Shown piece after piece: positions 35,922 through 43,428 of a stretch of DNA of 64,000 nt. Under the pieces are notes generated by a model. That model saw only the letters and a list, made by a program, of their open reading frames with translations. It was not told the origin of the DNA and made no database searches. The translations under genes and the position numbers were made by a program. Source of the DNA: a virus; the IMG/VR virus record IMGVR_UViG_3300045973_000529, positions 124,001 to 188,000 of that record; one strand, 5' to 3'. Each line of letters starts with the position of its first letter. Position 1 is the first letter of the stretch.

Positions 35922-36943
35922 TTTCTTCCCATCTTCGCAAGCGACAGCTGCATCTGCAGCTCAAGTTGAGATTGTAACGCGACGCCACTAGCCGTCTTAA
36001 GGGTACGTGGTTGGGTTGCATTCTTCATCAGGGTCCAGAGTGTGAACAGCTTCCCGTGCTTCTGGATCGACTTGTTCGCGTCGCAGCCGTCAGGAGGAAA
36101 GGTGACCTCCCAACCATTTTCGAGCGCAACCTGACCGAGGTGTCCACCGTTATCGTCACGATCAATCACAGCCACCTTGCGTCGACGCGACTTGTTCAGC
36201 ACCTCAAGCTTCGAGGCATTGAGCTGTGAACCGAGCAGCGCAATGCCGTCGATGGAAGCGGCATCGAAGATCCCTTCAACGATGAACAGTGGCAGATCGA
36301 AGTCACCTCTGAGCTTGTCGTATCCCCACATCACCGCATCCTTGTTCGTCCCTGGCGACAAGTACCGTGGCTTGGCTTCACCAACTGCACGTGCCTGCCA
36401 GTAGATGACCTTGCCATCGCGCATGCACGGGAGGATGACGCGGTTCAGGAACTTGGGATCAAGGCTGAAGTGTGCGTTCAGCACCACTGGATCGAGGCCA
36501 CGCTGCACGATGTACTCGGCCAGCGGGAGCTGAAGCTCAGGCTTGACGTCAGACCCGATTGGATACGACTTCGGTGGCAGCGGAATCTCAGGCGTGAAGA
36601 GATTCACCACTGGTTTCATTGCCTCGAGCGTGATGACCTTCGGCTCGGTCGACTTCACGAAGAAGGCTGATCCCACCAACTCGCTGATCTCGGTGCCAGA
36701 GATACCGAACGCCTCAAGGGTCTTCCGGACCCAAGGTGGCATCGAGGTCGAGCACTCTTCGTAGTCCCAGTTCTGGTGACAGTTGAAGCAGTGGTATGAG
36801 ACCTTGTCGCTCTGGATCTTGAACCCAGCGCGTTCCACGTGATCGTTGCAGACAAGGCACCGACAGCCGCGGAAGCCGTTGCTGGCTTCGCGACCGAGCG
36901 GCACGTGCTGCTCGATCAGGTCTCGAAGGAATTTCTGTTTCAT
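35918..36943 (-). CDS. DNA primase, gp61/DnaG type
   Basis: A 341-aa protein. An N-terminal zinc ribbon has CLVC (29-32) and CFNC (52-55). A Toprim domain follows with LFIVEGIFDAASI (catalytic Glu) and VAVIDRDDNGG (DxD). It is the gp61 layout and of gp61 size. Coupled to the helicase downstream. Synthesises RNA primers for lagging-strand replication. Confidence 0.92.
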   Translation of the reverse strand: MKQKFLRDLIEQHVPLGREASNGFRGCRCLVCNDHVERAGFKIQSDKVSYHCFNCHQNWDYEECSTSMPPWVRKTLEAFGISGTEISELVGSAFFVKSTEPKVITLEAMKPVVNLFTPEIPLPPKSYPIGSDVKPELQLPLAEYIVQRGLDPVVLNAHFSLDPKFLNRVILPCMRDGKVIYWQARAVGEAKPRYLSPGTNKDAVMWGYDKLRGDFDLPLFIVEGIFDAASIDGIALLGSQLNASKLEVLNKSRRRKVAVIDRDDNGGHLGQVALENGWEVTFPPDGCDANKSIQKHGKLFTLWTLMKNATQPRTLKTASGVALQSQLELQMQLSLAKMGRK

Positions 36944-37086
36944 GGCTCGAGCTCGAGCCGGACATACGCATTAAACGTATCGTCCTTCGGAATGTAATCT
37001 GCGATGACATCATGGTTAGCACGGCGCCAATGGCCGATGGCCCGGTAAGATGATGTGATCCAGATGAAGTGAGCGTAGCGTACCAT
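36940..37086 (-). CDS. 48-aa protein upstream of primase, probable leaderless mRNA
   Basis: Sequence MVRYAHFIWITSSYRAIGHW then RRANHDVIADYIPKDDTFNAYVRLELEP. The ATG is six bases after TGTTACAAT with no ribosome-binding site. An in-frame GTG further upstream would place the promoter inside the gene. The stop overlaps the primase ATG. Function unknown. Confidence 0.62.
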   Translation of the reverse strand: MVRYAHFIWITSSYRAIGHWRRANHDVIADYIPKDDTFNAYVRLELEP

Positions 37087-37092
37087 GTTGTA

Positions 37093-37101
37093 ATTGTAAC
37101 A
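37093..37101 (-). promoter_or_regulatory. Extended -10 promoter for the primase operon
   Basis: TGTTACAAT on the minus strand, six bases before ATG 37086. Identical to the box at 27560. It also forms the near-palindrome ATTGTTACAAT. Confidence 0.6.
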
Positions 37102-37142
37102 ATGGCGACACGACGTGCTCACGGGAGAAGGGTCCGGGACGC

Positions 37143-37195
37143 GGTGTATGTCTCCTCAAACGAAAAAGGCCGGATGAACCGGCCTTTGTCTGGTG
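37143..37195 (-). terminator. 53-bp repeated terminator cassette, copy A
   Basis: Minus strand: CACCAGAC, then AAAGGCCGG-TTCAT-CCGGCCTTTTT, then CGTTTGAGGAGACATACACC. The hairpin plus T run is a strong intrinsic terminator for the upstream operon. The flanks as well as the stem are repeated almost exactly at 40660-40712. Confidence 0.85.
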
Positions 37196-37209
37196 CACCG
37201 AGGTGGTGC

Positions 37210-37377
37210 TCAGCGATCCAACGGATAGAGTCGCTGGTGGATCGCTGCCTTGGCTTCACGAATCGCGGCCAGCTCTTGCTCGAGCTCGGCCTGGCGAGCG
37301 TTCAGCAGAATCAGATTGGCGCGCATACCTGCGGCCGCAAGTGATTCGTCATGGGTGGCTTCGTATGTCTTCTTCAT
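37210..37377 (-). CDS. 55-aa coiled-coil protein
   Basis: MKKTYEATHDESLAAAGMRA and then a Leu/Glu/Ala heptad helix (NLILLNARQAELEQELAAIR). ATG overlaps the stop of the methyltransferase gene (ATGA) and the gene ends just before the terminator cassette, so it is very likely real. It may pair with the methyltransferase. Confidence 0.68.
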   Translation of the reverse strand: MKKTYEATHDESLAAAGMRANLILLNARQAELEQELAAIREAKAAIHQRLYPLDR

Positions 37378-38231
37378 GCTGCTTCCTTGCGTTTCCAGAT
37401 CTTCGGCATGCGGTTGAAGCCGTCATAGACCTTGATGAAATGCGCCTGAATGGCGCGGGTCGTGATGCGTCGTGCTTCACGATACGGGACCTTACCATGT
37501 CCTTCGATAGTGTAGTCATCGAAGTGGCCAATGTTGTCGGCCGAACCATTGAAGCCGGAGCTCTCGACGAGGTAGCCACCGGGGCCGACCAATCGAAGAA
37601 TGTCGGCGACATGCACCAATGGATCGGTGTAGTGCTCGAGCACCTCGAGTGACACAACCACATCGAACTGGCGGTCAGGCAGCTTCGTGTAGTTCACGAG
37701 CGGCAAGAGCCCGAAGTGCTCGGCCGCGACCTGCATGTACCGGACCTGGTCAGGGTTGTCGTTGAACGACGTGACGTTGAAGTCATTCAGCGCCAGATGT
37801 ACGGTCGTCAGTCCGTTGCCGTTGTAGATGTCAAGCACTGACATGTCACAGGGTTCTGCGTCACGGTATGGATAGCCACCGATGACATGAGCAATCACGT
37901 CAGGCGAATTCTTCATGACCCGTGTGTCAACCATGCGACCATCAGCGTCCACGTTCCCAGGCTTCAGACCATGGAAGTATTGGACCATGCCGGCAGTGCA
38001 GCACTTTGACTTCTCGAAGCAGTGGATCGCTTCGTAGTTGTACGCTGGGTGTTGGTACACACTGAAGTCGGGCTCACCACCGAGACTGGCTTGCCACTGA
38101 GCGAGCATCTCGGCTCGACCAGGCGTCATCTCAGCCGCGACCATGTCGGAGTACTTGCGATAGTTCGTGCCAGCGTACTTGTTCGTGATGTCAGTGACGG
38201 CACGGGTTGAGATTGAAATTGGTTTGTGCAT
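37374..38231 (-). CDS. Class I SAM-dependent methyltransferase
   Basis: A 285-aa protein. A Rossmann methyltransferase core lies at about residues 120-215: VLDIYNGNGLTTVHLA (motif I, glycine pattern diverged), VTSFNDNPDQVRYM (motif II acidic), FDVVVSLEVLEHYTDP (motif IV, Methyltransf_11 style), LRLVGPGGYLV (motif V). The first 110 residues are specific to this protein. Not a nucleic-acid N6 methylase (no NPPY). Substrate unknown; sugar, protein or small molecule is possible. ATG is six bases after TGCTATAAT, suggesting a leaderless mRNA. Confidence 0.82.
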   Translation of the reverse strand: MHKPISISTRAVTDITNKYAGTNYRKYSDMVAAEMTPGRAEMLAQWQASLGGEPDFSVYQHPAYNYEAIHCFEKSKCCTAGMVQYFHGLKPGNVDADGRMVDTRVMKNSPDVIAHVIGGYPYRDAEPCDMSVLDIYNGNGLTTVHLALNDFNVTSFNDNPDQVRYMQVAAEHFGLLPLVNYTKLPDRQFDVVVSLEVLEHYTDPLVHVADILRLVGPGGYLVESSGFNGSADNIGHFDDYTIEGHGKVPYREARRITTRAIQAHFIKVYDGFNRMPKIWKRKEAA

Positions 38232-38237
38232 GCACCA

Positions 38238-38246
38238 ATTATAGCA
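38238..38246 (-). promoter_or_regulatory. Extended -10 promoter of the methyltransferase gene
   Basis: TGCTATAAT on the minus strand, a perfect extended -10, six bases before the ATG at 38231. Confidence 0.65.
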
Positions 38247-39497
38247 TCACGCAGTCAATCTCAACCCCAGTTTCTGACTGATCTCGGGTAGCTTGTCGAG
38301 GTACTCTTGCGGAACACCATCGATGCCGTCGTGAACCATGATGCCGTGCTGACCAATCTCTTTCCAGATCGCGTACCTCGCTTCGCGCTCCCAGGCGAAG
38401 TACTCAGCAAAGACCTTCTTCAGGTTCTTGCGAGTTGGGTTCATGTTCAGCTTCGAGTTGCAAAGCCGCTTCCGAGCGCTATCGAACTGACGGGCAATGT
38501 ACTGCAGCCGATCGCCAATGTTCATCAGCTCCGTGATGGTCGCCTCTGGAGCCGCCTCCTGAATGATCTTCGCAGTCTGCGAGAACTCAGTACCGTTCGT
38601 CAGCAAGCTGCCCGAGACCCTTGAACCATTTGCGATGCTCATGAGCACGGACTTGATCACGCCTCGCCAAACCGTGGTGTACGGTCGCTGAAGCACCTGC
38701 TCACAGAGCTCTTTGCGGAATGCTTCCTTGTCATGCAGCAGGCGAATCAGATCGGGGAAGAGGAGCTGCATCTGCTGTTCTTTGCCCTTGAACTCCTCAC
38801 TAAGGTATTCCAAGAGGAACGACACGTACGCCGAGTCGATGTCGATTCCAGGGCCGAACAGCTCCTTGCGAAGCCATGACGGCCAGGTCTCGATGCCACT
38901 GATGGGCCAGACACTCGTGTCACGCTTCTGGAGCTTGCCACTGGGGGCGAAGTGGAAGTTCAGCTCTGGGTGCTGCTTCAACAACCACGTCAGCTGTGGC
39001 ACCAGCTCTGGTCGGCCTGCCTGAAGGGTCCGCTCAATGAGGCTCTGACGATCGAGCCCGGGCTGGAGGTACACCTTACTGATCACCGAATCCTTCGGCA
39101 GTGCTGGCACCTCGTACCGCAGCTCTTCTTGCGTCTGATCAACGACCTTCAGGTCTGACGGCGCCAGTCGTCGCGGCACGAGCGTGCTGAGCTCACGGTT
39201 GTCTTCATCGAGCCGGTACCCGAGCTGCTTGACCTCGAAGAAGTAGTCCAGTGCAGGGCGGTAGTCACGCACCCATTCACTGAGCTTCGTGAGCTGGACT
39301 TGCACTGTGCAGAATCCAACTGGCTTGCCGCAGCGAATGGTGCCGTGATAGAGATTGGCCAGCCACAGCACCAGATCCTGGCGTGCTTCGGCCTTACCTC
39401 GATGAACCCGCTGTAGGTCAGGCCAGAACCGCTGCCAGTGCAGCGGGTGGCTCGGAGCGATGGGGTTTCGAGTCGAGAGGCGGTACGGACGTGTCAT
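38247..39497 (-). CDS. Small family-A-polymerase-like protein
   Basis: A 416-aa protein. Three palm/finger motifs appear in order: GIDIDSAYVSFL (motif A, D219/D221), R278-xxx-K282-SVLMSIA-N290-G291-S (motif B; R-x3-K-x7-Y/N-G as in DNA Pol I and T7 RNA polymerase), and MVHDGIDG (motif C, H389-D390). A-to-B spacing is ~61 residues and B-to-C ~108, close to Pol I. The wording KSVLMSIANGS is closer to T7 RNAP. The usual motif-B Tyr is Asn. No exonuclease domain. It may be a minimal polymerase, primase or RNA polymerase; I know no described family. It lies among replication genes. Confidence 0.6.
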   Translation of the reverse strand: MTRPYRLSTRNPIAPSHPLHWQRFWPDLQRVHRGKAEARQDLVLWLANLYHGTIRCGKPVGFCTVQVQLTKLSEWVRDYRPALDYFFEVKQLGYRLDEDNRELSTLVPRRLAPSDLKVVDQTQEELRYEVPALPKDSVISKVYLQPGLDRQSLIERTLQAGRPELVPQLTWLLKQHPELNFHFAPSGKLQKRDTSVWPISGIETWPSWLRKELFGPGIDIDSAYVSFLLEYLSEEFKGKEQQMQLLFPDLIRLLHDKEAFRKELCEQVLQRPYTTVWRGVIKSVLMSIANGSRVSGSLLTNGTEFSQTAKIIQEAAPEATITELMNIGDRLQYIARQFDSARKRLCNSKLNMNPTRKNLKKVFAEYFAWEREARYAIWKEIGQHGIMVHDGIDGVPQEYLDKLPEISQKLGLRLTA

Positions 39498-39500
39498 ACG

Positions 39501-39995
39501 TCATTGTACAACGTAGCTCTCGCCCCACAGTTCTGAATCGAGAACGACGGTCTCTCGCTTCAGGAGCTTGACCCCGAGGATTTTCACCGGCTCGCAGTGC
39601 GAAGCGGCGCGCCAGTACTCGGGGAAGAGGTTCACACGATGCACGATGAAGTTCAGGTCCTTGTCGCTCGGGGCGCGGAACATGAACATCTCGACGTTCA
39701 GGTATTCGCCGTTCGCGTTCTTCGACATGGTGCAAGGCCGCATGCACGACACGTCGTCACCTTCATCGATGATGAGCTCCATGAGCTCGTTGAACGGGGA
39801 GACATCGGCGCCGAGGTCTTCATCGCGTGTCTCGTAGCCCATTGCATCGGCGGCTTCGATGAACTCGACCGCTTCTGCGTCGCCAACGCCGCATTCACCG
39901 ACGACACCCGTTGCCCAGGCGGTCAGCTCACGCTCGAAGTTCCCCGCATAGGCGTTCGTCTCGACGACAAGCACGTACGAAACTTCAGTGCTCAC
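39501..39995 (-). CDS. Hypothetical acidic protein
   Basis: A 164-aa protein. The GTG start overlaps the upstream stop (GTGA) and has an aaggtgacgcc site, giving MSTEVSYVLVVETNAYAGNF. Acidic throughout (VEFIEAADAMGYETRDEDLG), with a C-terminal beta region. It resembles small phage proteins of unknown role that precede replication genes. Confidence 0.7.
   Translation of the reverse strand: MSTEVSYVLVVETNAYAGNFERELTAWATGVVGECGVGDAEAVEFIEAADAMGYETRDEDLGADVSPFNELMELIIDEGDDVSCMRPCTMSKNANGEYLNVEMFMFRAPSDKDLNFIVHRVNLFPEYWRAASHCEPVKILGVKLLKRETVVLDSELWGESYVVQ
39503..39508 (-). promoter_or_regulatory. Candidate -10 box before the polymerase-like gene
   Basis: TACAAT on the minus strand in GTTGTACAAT, five bases before ATG 39497, overlapping the last codons of the upstream gene. 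Weaker than the other leaderless-type boxes. Confidence 0.35.
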
Positions 39996-40195
39996 GGCGT
40001 CACCTTGCCGGTCTTGAGGGCCTTCTTCAAGCCCTTGTACGCGCCTTTCCACGTGTTCTTGGCGACGCTGATCGTGCCCTTCTTCGTGATCTGATACGCT
40101 TCGCGCTTGAGCTGGAGACCGGGTTGGGATTGCTCAGCGGCAACGACCATCCCGACAGCGATCTTGCGGAGGCGCTTGGCGGCTTTCTGACTCAT
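39992..40195 (-). CDS. Small basic protein
   Basis: A 67-aa protein with an aaaggacatgcc site before the ATG. Lys/Arg-rich, predicted helical (SQKAAKRLRKIAVGM ... AYKGLKKALKTGKVTP). High charge suggests nucleic-acid binding. Unknown. Confidence 0.7.
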   Translation of the reverse strand: MSQKAAKRLRKIAVGMVVAAEQSQPGLQLKREAYQITKKGTISVAKNTWKGAYKGLKKALKTGKVTP

Positions 40196-40227
40196 GGCAT
40201 GTCCTTTGTAGTGGCATACCCATTCTA

Positions 40228-40623
40228 TTACACCTTCGCCTTCGCCGCCTTCGCCCTCGCCCGGGTTCGCTGAACCTTGGCCTTGACCCGTTCGATCTTC
40301 TCTTCGGTGGTGAAGTGACTTGGGTGCAGAAACCCGGTCTGATTTTCGGCATGGGTCTGGTGATACTTCACCATCCCTTCGAGGTACGCCTTGGGGTCCT
40401 TGATCCCGTACCGCTTGAGCGACTTCAGGATCTTGCCTTCAGCGGCATTGCAACCACGGTGCAGCACGCCACGGATATGGCCATGCGTGTGATCGTGGTC
40501 GAGAACTGCTTGTTCCACAGAGCAATCAAGGCCACAAATGGCGCACTTGTAGCCTTGAGATTCGAGCAGTGACTGGCGAAGCGGTGCAACGCCAGTGGTC
40601 TTGAGCTTAGGAGATGTGGTCAT
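40228..40623 (-). CDS. Endonuclease VII (T4 gp49-like) / HNH
   Basis: A 131-aa protein. A treble-clef His-Me finger nuclease: CAICGLDC (zinc ligands), VLDHDHTHGHIRGVLHRGCNAAEGKI (catalytic DHDH and second half of the zinc knuckle, given as residues ~41-66). The C-terminal tail is Arg/Lys/Ala-rich. Recombination endonuclease VII resolves branched DNA before packaging in T4; it could also be a stand-alone homing-type member of the family. A good aggag precedes the ATG but with almost no spacing. Confidence 0.87.
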   Translation of the reverse strand: MTTSPKLKTTGVAPLRQSLLESQGYKCAICGLDCSVEQAVLDHDHTHGHIRGVLHRGCNAAEGKILKSLKRYGIKDPKAYLEGMVKYHQTHAENQTGFLHPSHFTTEEKIERVKAKVQRTRARAKAAKAKV

Positions 40624-40659
40624 CTCCTATGTATGTCGGCCGGTTAGGTACAGGGCCTC

Positions 40660-40712
40660 GGTGTATGTCTCCTCAAACGAAAAAGGCCGGTTGATCCGGC
40701 CTTCGTCTGGTG
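40660..40712 (-). terminator. 53-bp repeated terminator cassette, copy B
   Basis: Minus strand: CACCAGACG, then AAGGCCGG-ATCAA-CCGGCCTTTTT, then CGTTTGAGGAGACATACACC. It differs from copy A at only three positions. It closes the methyltransferase operon. Confidence 0.85.
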
Positions 40713-40720
40713 TCGCCGGG

Positions 40721-40942
40721 CTATACCAGAGACTCGATGTACGCTTGTATTTGATCAAGCATCTCCTGTTTGAGAACCGCTGAGCATTTGAACGCGCCAT
40801 CGCTCGATGTGAACTCCCAAAACCTTCGCGGGGTAGAGTAATCCCAAGTGCAGTTGACACAGGTCCCAACGGCTTTACCGTTCACGTGCACTAAACGGCT
40901 GATCCAGGGAGCGCCAAAGACAGGGGCTTGCACCGTCATCAT
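40721..40942 (-). CDS. Small protein coupled to methyltransferase subunit 2
   Basis: A 73-aa protein. MMTVQAPVFGAPWISRLVHV, with CVNC near residue 28 and a single later Cys, then a helical C-terminus. Its ATG overlaps the upstream stop (ATGA). Last gene of the restriction-modification-like operon, directly before the terminator cassette. Confidence 0.68.
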   Translation of the reverse strand: MMTVQAPVFGAPWISRLVHVNGKAVGTCVNCTWDYSTPRRFWEFTSSDGAFKCSAVLKQEMLDQIQAYIESLV

Positions 40943-41895
40943 ACACGACGCCAGAGGTTCGGTTCTCGCAGTCCGTGACCAGAGCCGTACTGCTTCAGCG
41001 AAGGGCCAGGCTCTCCGAGAATCGTCTTGCCCTTTGCCTTCAGCGAAGCGTTCACGACATCTGCGAGCGCATCGTGGTCACATTCCCAGAATGAACCATC
41101 GAGCGGATCCTTGCAGCGGATCGTCATGCCCTTGCCGTACCATTCGGCCTTGATCTGCCAGCCGCCGCCCGGGCCAGTCGGTTCGCTTTCAGGCTTGGGC
41201 TCCTTAGCAGCCTTCACCGGCTTGGCGGGTTTCGGCTGCTTGAAGAGCTTTGAGGTGTCGATTTCGGGTTGCACTGGGGGCACTGGAATCTCCTGTTGAG
41301 CGAGTTGTGGTTGACGGCCAAGCATCTTCTCGACCATGTACTTCTCGCCGATATCTGGTGTGTCAGTTTCCGGCCAGGCGCCAAGATCCCGCTCGTCCAG
41401 AACTTCGAGCACTTCGATGAATTCATCATCCGTTCGGCCGAAACTCATGTCGTACTCGAGCGCGGTCGTGCAAACGTGGTTCCGGTGAAAGAGCACCTGG
41501 TCTTGGTCGAGCCCAAGCTGCTCGTGGTACGGGTTGTGGTCGTTCAGATCCTGCGCGATTTGATGAATCTGCCCGATGTCGAAGTGCTCGCCATTCGGCC
41601 AGAATTTCGGATTCGGTTGACCATCAATGAGATAGCCGAGTCGATGTTGCAGCACCCAGTGGTTGTCATCAATCAGCTCAACGCTGAAGAGCATGTTCTC
41701 GAGAATGTGCTTCTCATCGTGTCCGGCCTGAAGGAGGCGCACCTTGATCTCGACCAGAAAGTTTCCATCGCCCGCGGAGGGTTCCAGCCAGCGCTTATTC
41801 GGGTCAAACCAGACGGAATTCGGGAGAGCATCAAGCATCTCCCGAATCAGCGAGCGAGGAGTGAAGACCTCGCCAGTTTGTTTAACTCTTTTCAC
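40939..41895 (-). CDS. Adenine methyltransferase-like protein with motifs X and I only
   Basis: A 318-aa protein. TGEVFTPRSLIREMLDALP (motif X region) and WLEPSAGDGNFLVEI (motif I, SAM binding, residues ~37-50) are typical of Eco57I/TaqI-class N6-adenine methylases. Where the catalytic (D/N)PPY should follow (HRNHVCTTALEYDMSFG, ~168-184) there is none. A Pro/Lys-rich linker leads to a separate C-terminal domain. The previous gene has NPPY but a degraded motif I, and the two overlap by 14 bases. A two-subunit methylase is the simplest reading. Confidence 0.75.
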   Translation of the reverse strand: MKRVKQTGEVFTPRSLIREMLDALPNSVWFDPNKRWLEPSAGDGNFLVEIKVRLLQAGHDEKHILENMLFSVELIDDNHWVLQHRLGYLIDGQPNPKFWPNGEHFDIGQIHQIAQDLNDHNPYHEQLGLDQDQVLFHRNHVCTTALEYDMSFGRTDDEFIEVLEVLDERDLGAWPETDTPDIGEKYMVEKMLGRQPQLAQQEIPVPPVQPEIDTSKLFKQPKPAKPVKAAKEPKPESEPTGPGGGWQIKAEWYGKGMTIRCKDPLDGSFWECDHDALADVVNASLKAKGKTILGEPGPSLKQYGSGHGLREPNLWRRV

Positions 41896-42925
41896 GGAAG
41901 ATTTTCTGAATTTGTTCGCGAATCAACCACCCAGATTCCAAGCAAGCGTCAATGTATTTTCGGCCTTCTTCACCGTTGATCCAACCTTCAGCAAGTTTTG
42001 CTTCGCTCAGCGTGCTGAACACGAAGCTGTCGATCCCTTGTCTGAACCAAGGATTCGCACCGGACTCATCCAGCCATGCAACTTTCATATAGGAAATCAT
42101 GTTGCCATGCAGATTGACGTGAAGTACAGGCTTACCACTGTATTTTGCTAGTTTATCACGGGCGGCGCTGTGTGTGAATCGATGAAATTTCGGCTGGCCG
42201 TCAGCGCCCAAACAGCTGTAGACCGGAATGGAGTACTTTTCATCTCTCACCTTGCTCGTCTGGCCAAAATCGATACCAACAACTCGCAAAGCAGGAAATG
42301 ATACATTGCACTCTACATCCCGGCGCAAAAACGTCCCCTGAACTCCGCGATCAATCACAAACGCGGTGATTTTTTCAGCCACCAAGAAGTCCTTGCTTGC
42401 ATCACGCTCCCACAGCATGGTGGTTGCGTCCATCCAAGCGGTGTATTTGATAGCGCGGTCTGCATCCCTTGCAAAGATATTTACTGGGACCACATACGCG
42501 TGAACAGAGGCATCCGTAGAGTGAATTCCCGTGAGATGCAGGAACTTGTAGTGAATATCGGTCTTGCCGCTGTACGGTGGGTTGCCAACCACCACGTCGA
42601 ACTTGAGGCCCATGAGTTGTTGTTCCAATTCTTTGATTGGCTCATTGTAACCAACTTGTAAAACCCTACCCACTCGCATTTGGTTCGCGAGTAGTTCTTG
42701 CTCAGGTGTGTGAGCCACAAAAGTGATGCGATCAAAACTTGCGCCTCGGCTCTTCAGCACTGGCAGGAACCCCAGATCAGAAAGTACAAGGATTGAGCCA
42801 TCGAGTTTGATTCTTGAGAGCATCTGCTCGGCGAGCTCGAACGGGGTCCAAGCGGGTTTCACCGTGTCAGCTGCATAGGCAACATTGATACGTTCAGCCA
42901 GGATCTGGAGGATTGCGGTGTTCAT
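41882..42925 (-). CDS. Adenine methyltransferase-like protein with NPPY
   Basis: A 347-aa protein. FDVVVGNPPYSGKTD (residues ~109-123) is a textbook N6-adenine methylase motif IV. At the motif I position there is SILVLSDLGFLPVL, lacking the acidic/glycine SAM loop. The following FDRITFVAHTPEQ resembles motif II. The C-terminal ~220 residues would be a target-recognition part. Start MNTAILQ is seven bases after TAGAAT, mirroring the nuclease-helicase gene. DNA modification as part of the cassette is inferred. Confidence 0.8.
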   Translation of the reverse strand: MNTAILQILAERINVAYAADTVKPAWTPFELAEQMLSRIKLDGSILVLSDLGFLPVLKSRGASFDRITFVAHTPEQELLANQMRVGRVLQVGYNEPIKELEQQLMGLKFDVVVGNPPYSGKTDIHYKFLHLTGIHSTDASVHAYVVPVNIFARDADRAIKYTAWMDATTMLWERDASKDFLVAEKITAFVIDRGVQGTFLRRDVECNVSFPALRVVGIDFGQTSKVRDEKYSIPVYSCLGADGQPKFHRFTHSAARDKLAKYSGKPVLHVNLHGNMISYMKVAWLDESGANPWFRQGIDSFVFSTLSEAKLAEGWINGEEGRKYIDACLESGWLIREQIQKIFREKS

Positions 42926-42932
42926 GCTCGGC

Positions 42933-42938
42933 ATTCTA
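42933..42938 (-). promoter_or_regulatory. -10 box of the methyltransferase operon
   Basis: TAGAAT on the minus strand in TAGAATGCC-GAGC-ATGAAC. Compare the nuclease-helicase gene: TATAATGCC-ATCC-ATGAAC. Same spacing, so co-regulation is likely. Confidence 0.55.
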
Positions 42939-42966
42939 TCCTGAACTGTGAGAGATGAGTAAACCG

Positions 42967-43428
42967 TTACAACGTCAGTGCAGGCAGAATCGGATGAGCC
43001 TTACGATAGCGCATGAGCAGCAGCATCTCGTCGGTATCGTGAATGCCGACCGCATGAGTCTTGAGCAGATCCGAGATTTTGGCTGAATCAAAACCATTTC
43101 GCGTCAGCACTTCGAGCACCTGCGAGATTGACATGTATCCCGCCCGCAATGCTGCGAGCTTGTTACGCAGCGTCAGCTCGACTTGGCCCAGGTCCTTCAG
43201 ATCCTGGCCCGTCACACACCAGCGAAACTGCATCCCGATTGAATACACGAGCGAGCGCGGCGGCAGCACGCAGGTTTCTCGCATGATTCGCTCGACCTTC
43301 TCAGCGTCTGACACTGGGAGCTGTGCTTCTGGCATGGTTTGGCCGAGCGGACCAAGTACCATTTTCACAGCCTGGTACATGATCTCGCGATTGCGAGTGC
43401 CTTTCCACTTGATGCGCTCTTTGCTCAC
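42967..43428 (-). CDS. Small helical protein between nuclease-helicase and methylase
   Basis: A 153-aa protein. GTG start overlaps the helicase stop (GTGA). Helical with QVELTLRNKLAALRAGYMSISQVLEVL and FDSAKISDLLKTH, which could be a small helix-turn-helix. No family recognised. Its position suggests a specificity, control or inhibitor role in the cassette. Confidence 0.7.
   Translation of the reverse strand: MSKERIKWKGTRNREIMYQAVKMVLGPLGQTMPEAQLPVSDAEKVERIMRETCVLPPRSLVYSIGMQFRWCVTGQDLKDLGQVELTLRNKLAALRAGYMSISQVLEVLTRNGFDSAKISDLLKTHAVGIHDTDEMLLLMRYRKAHPILPALTL

Noticed and set aside
37374-38231. SAM methyltransferase considered as a third DNA methylase of the cassette
   Set aside because: It has a Methyltransf_11-type core without NPPY and is separated from the cassette by the duplicated terminator and replication genes.
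42478-42483. TAAATA-type hexamer inside the NPPY methylase gene
   Set aside because: It is internal to the coding region and does not precede a start codon.
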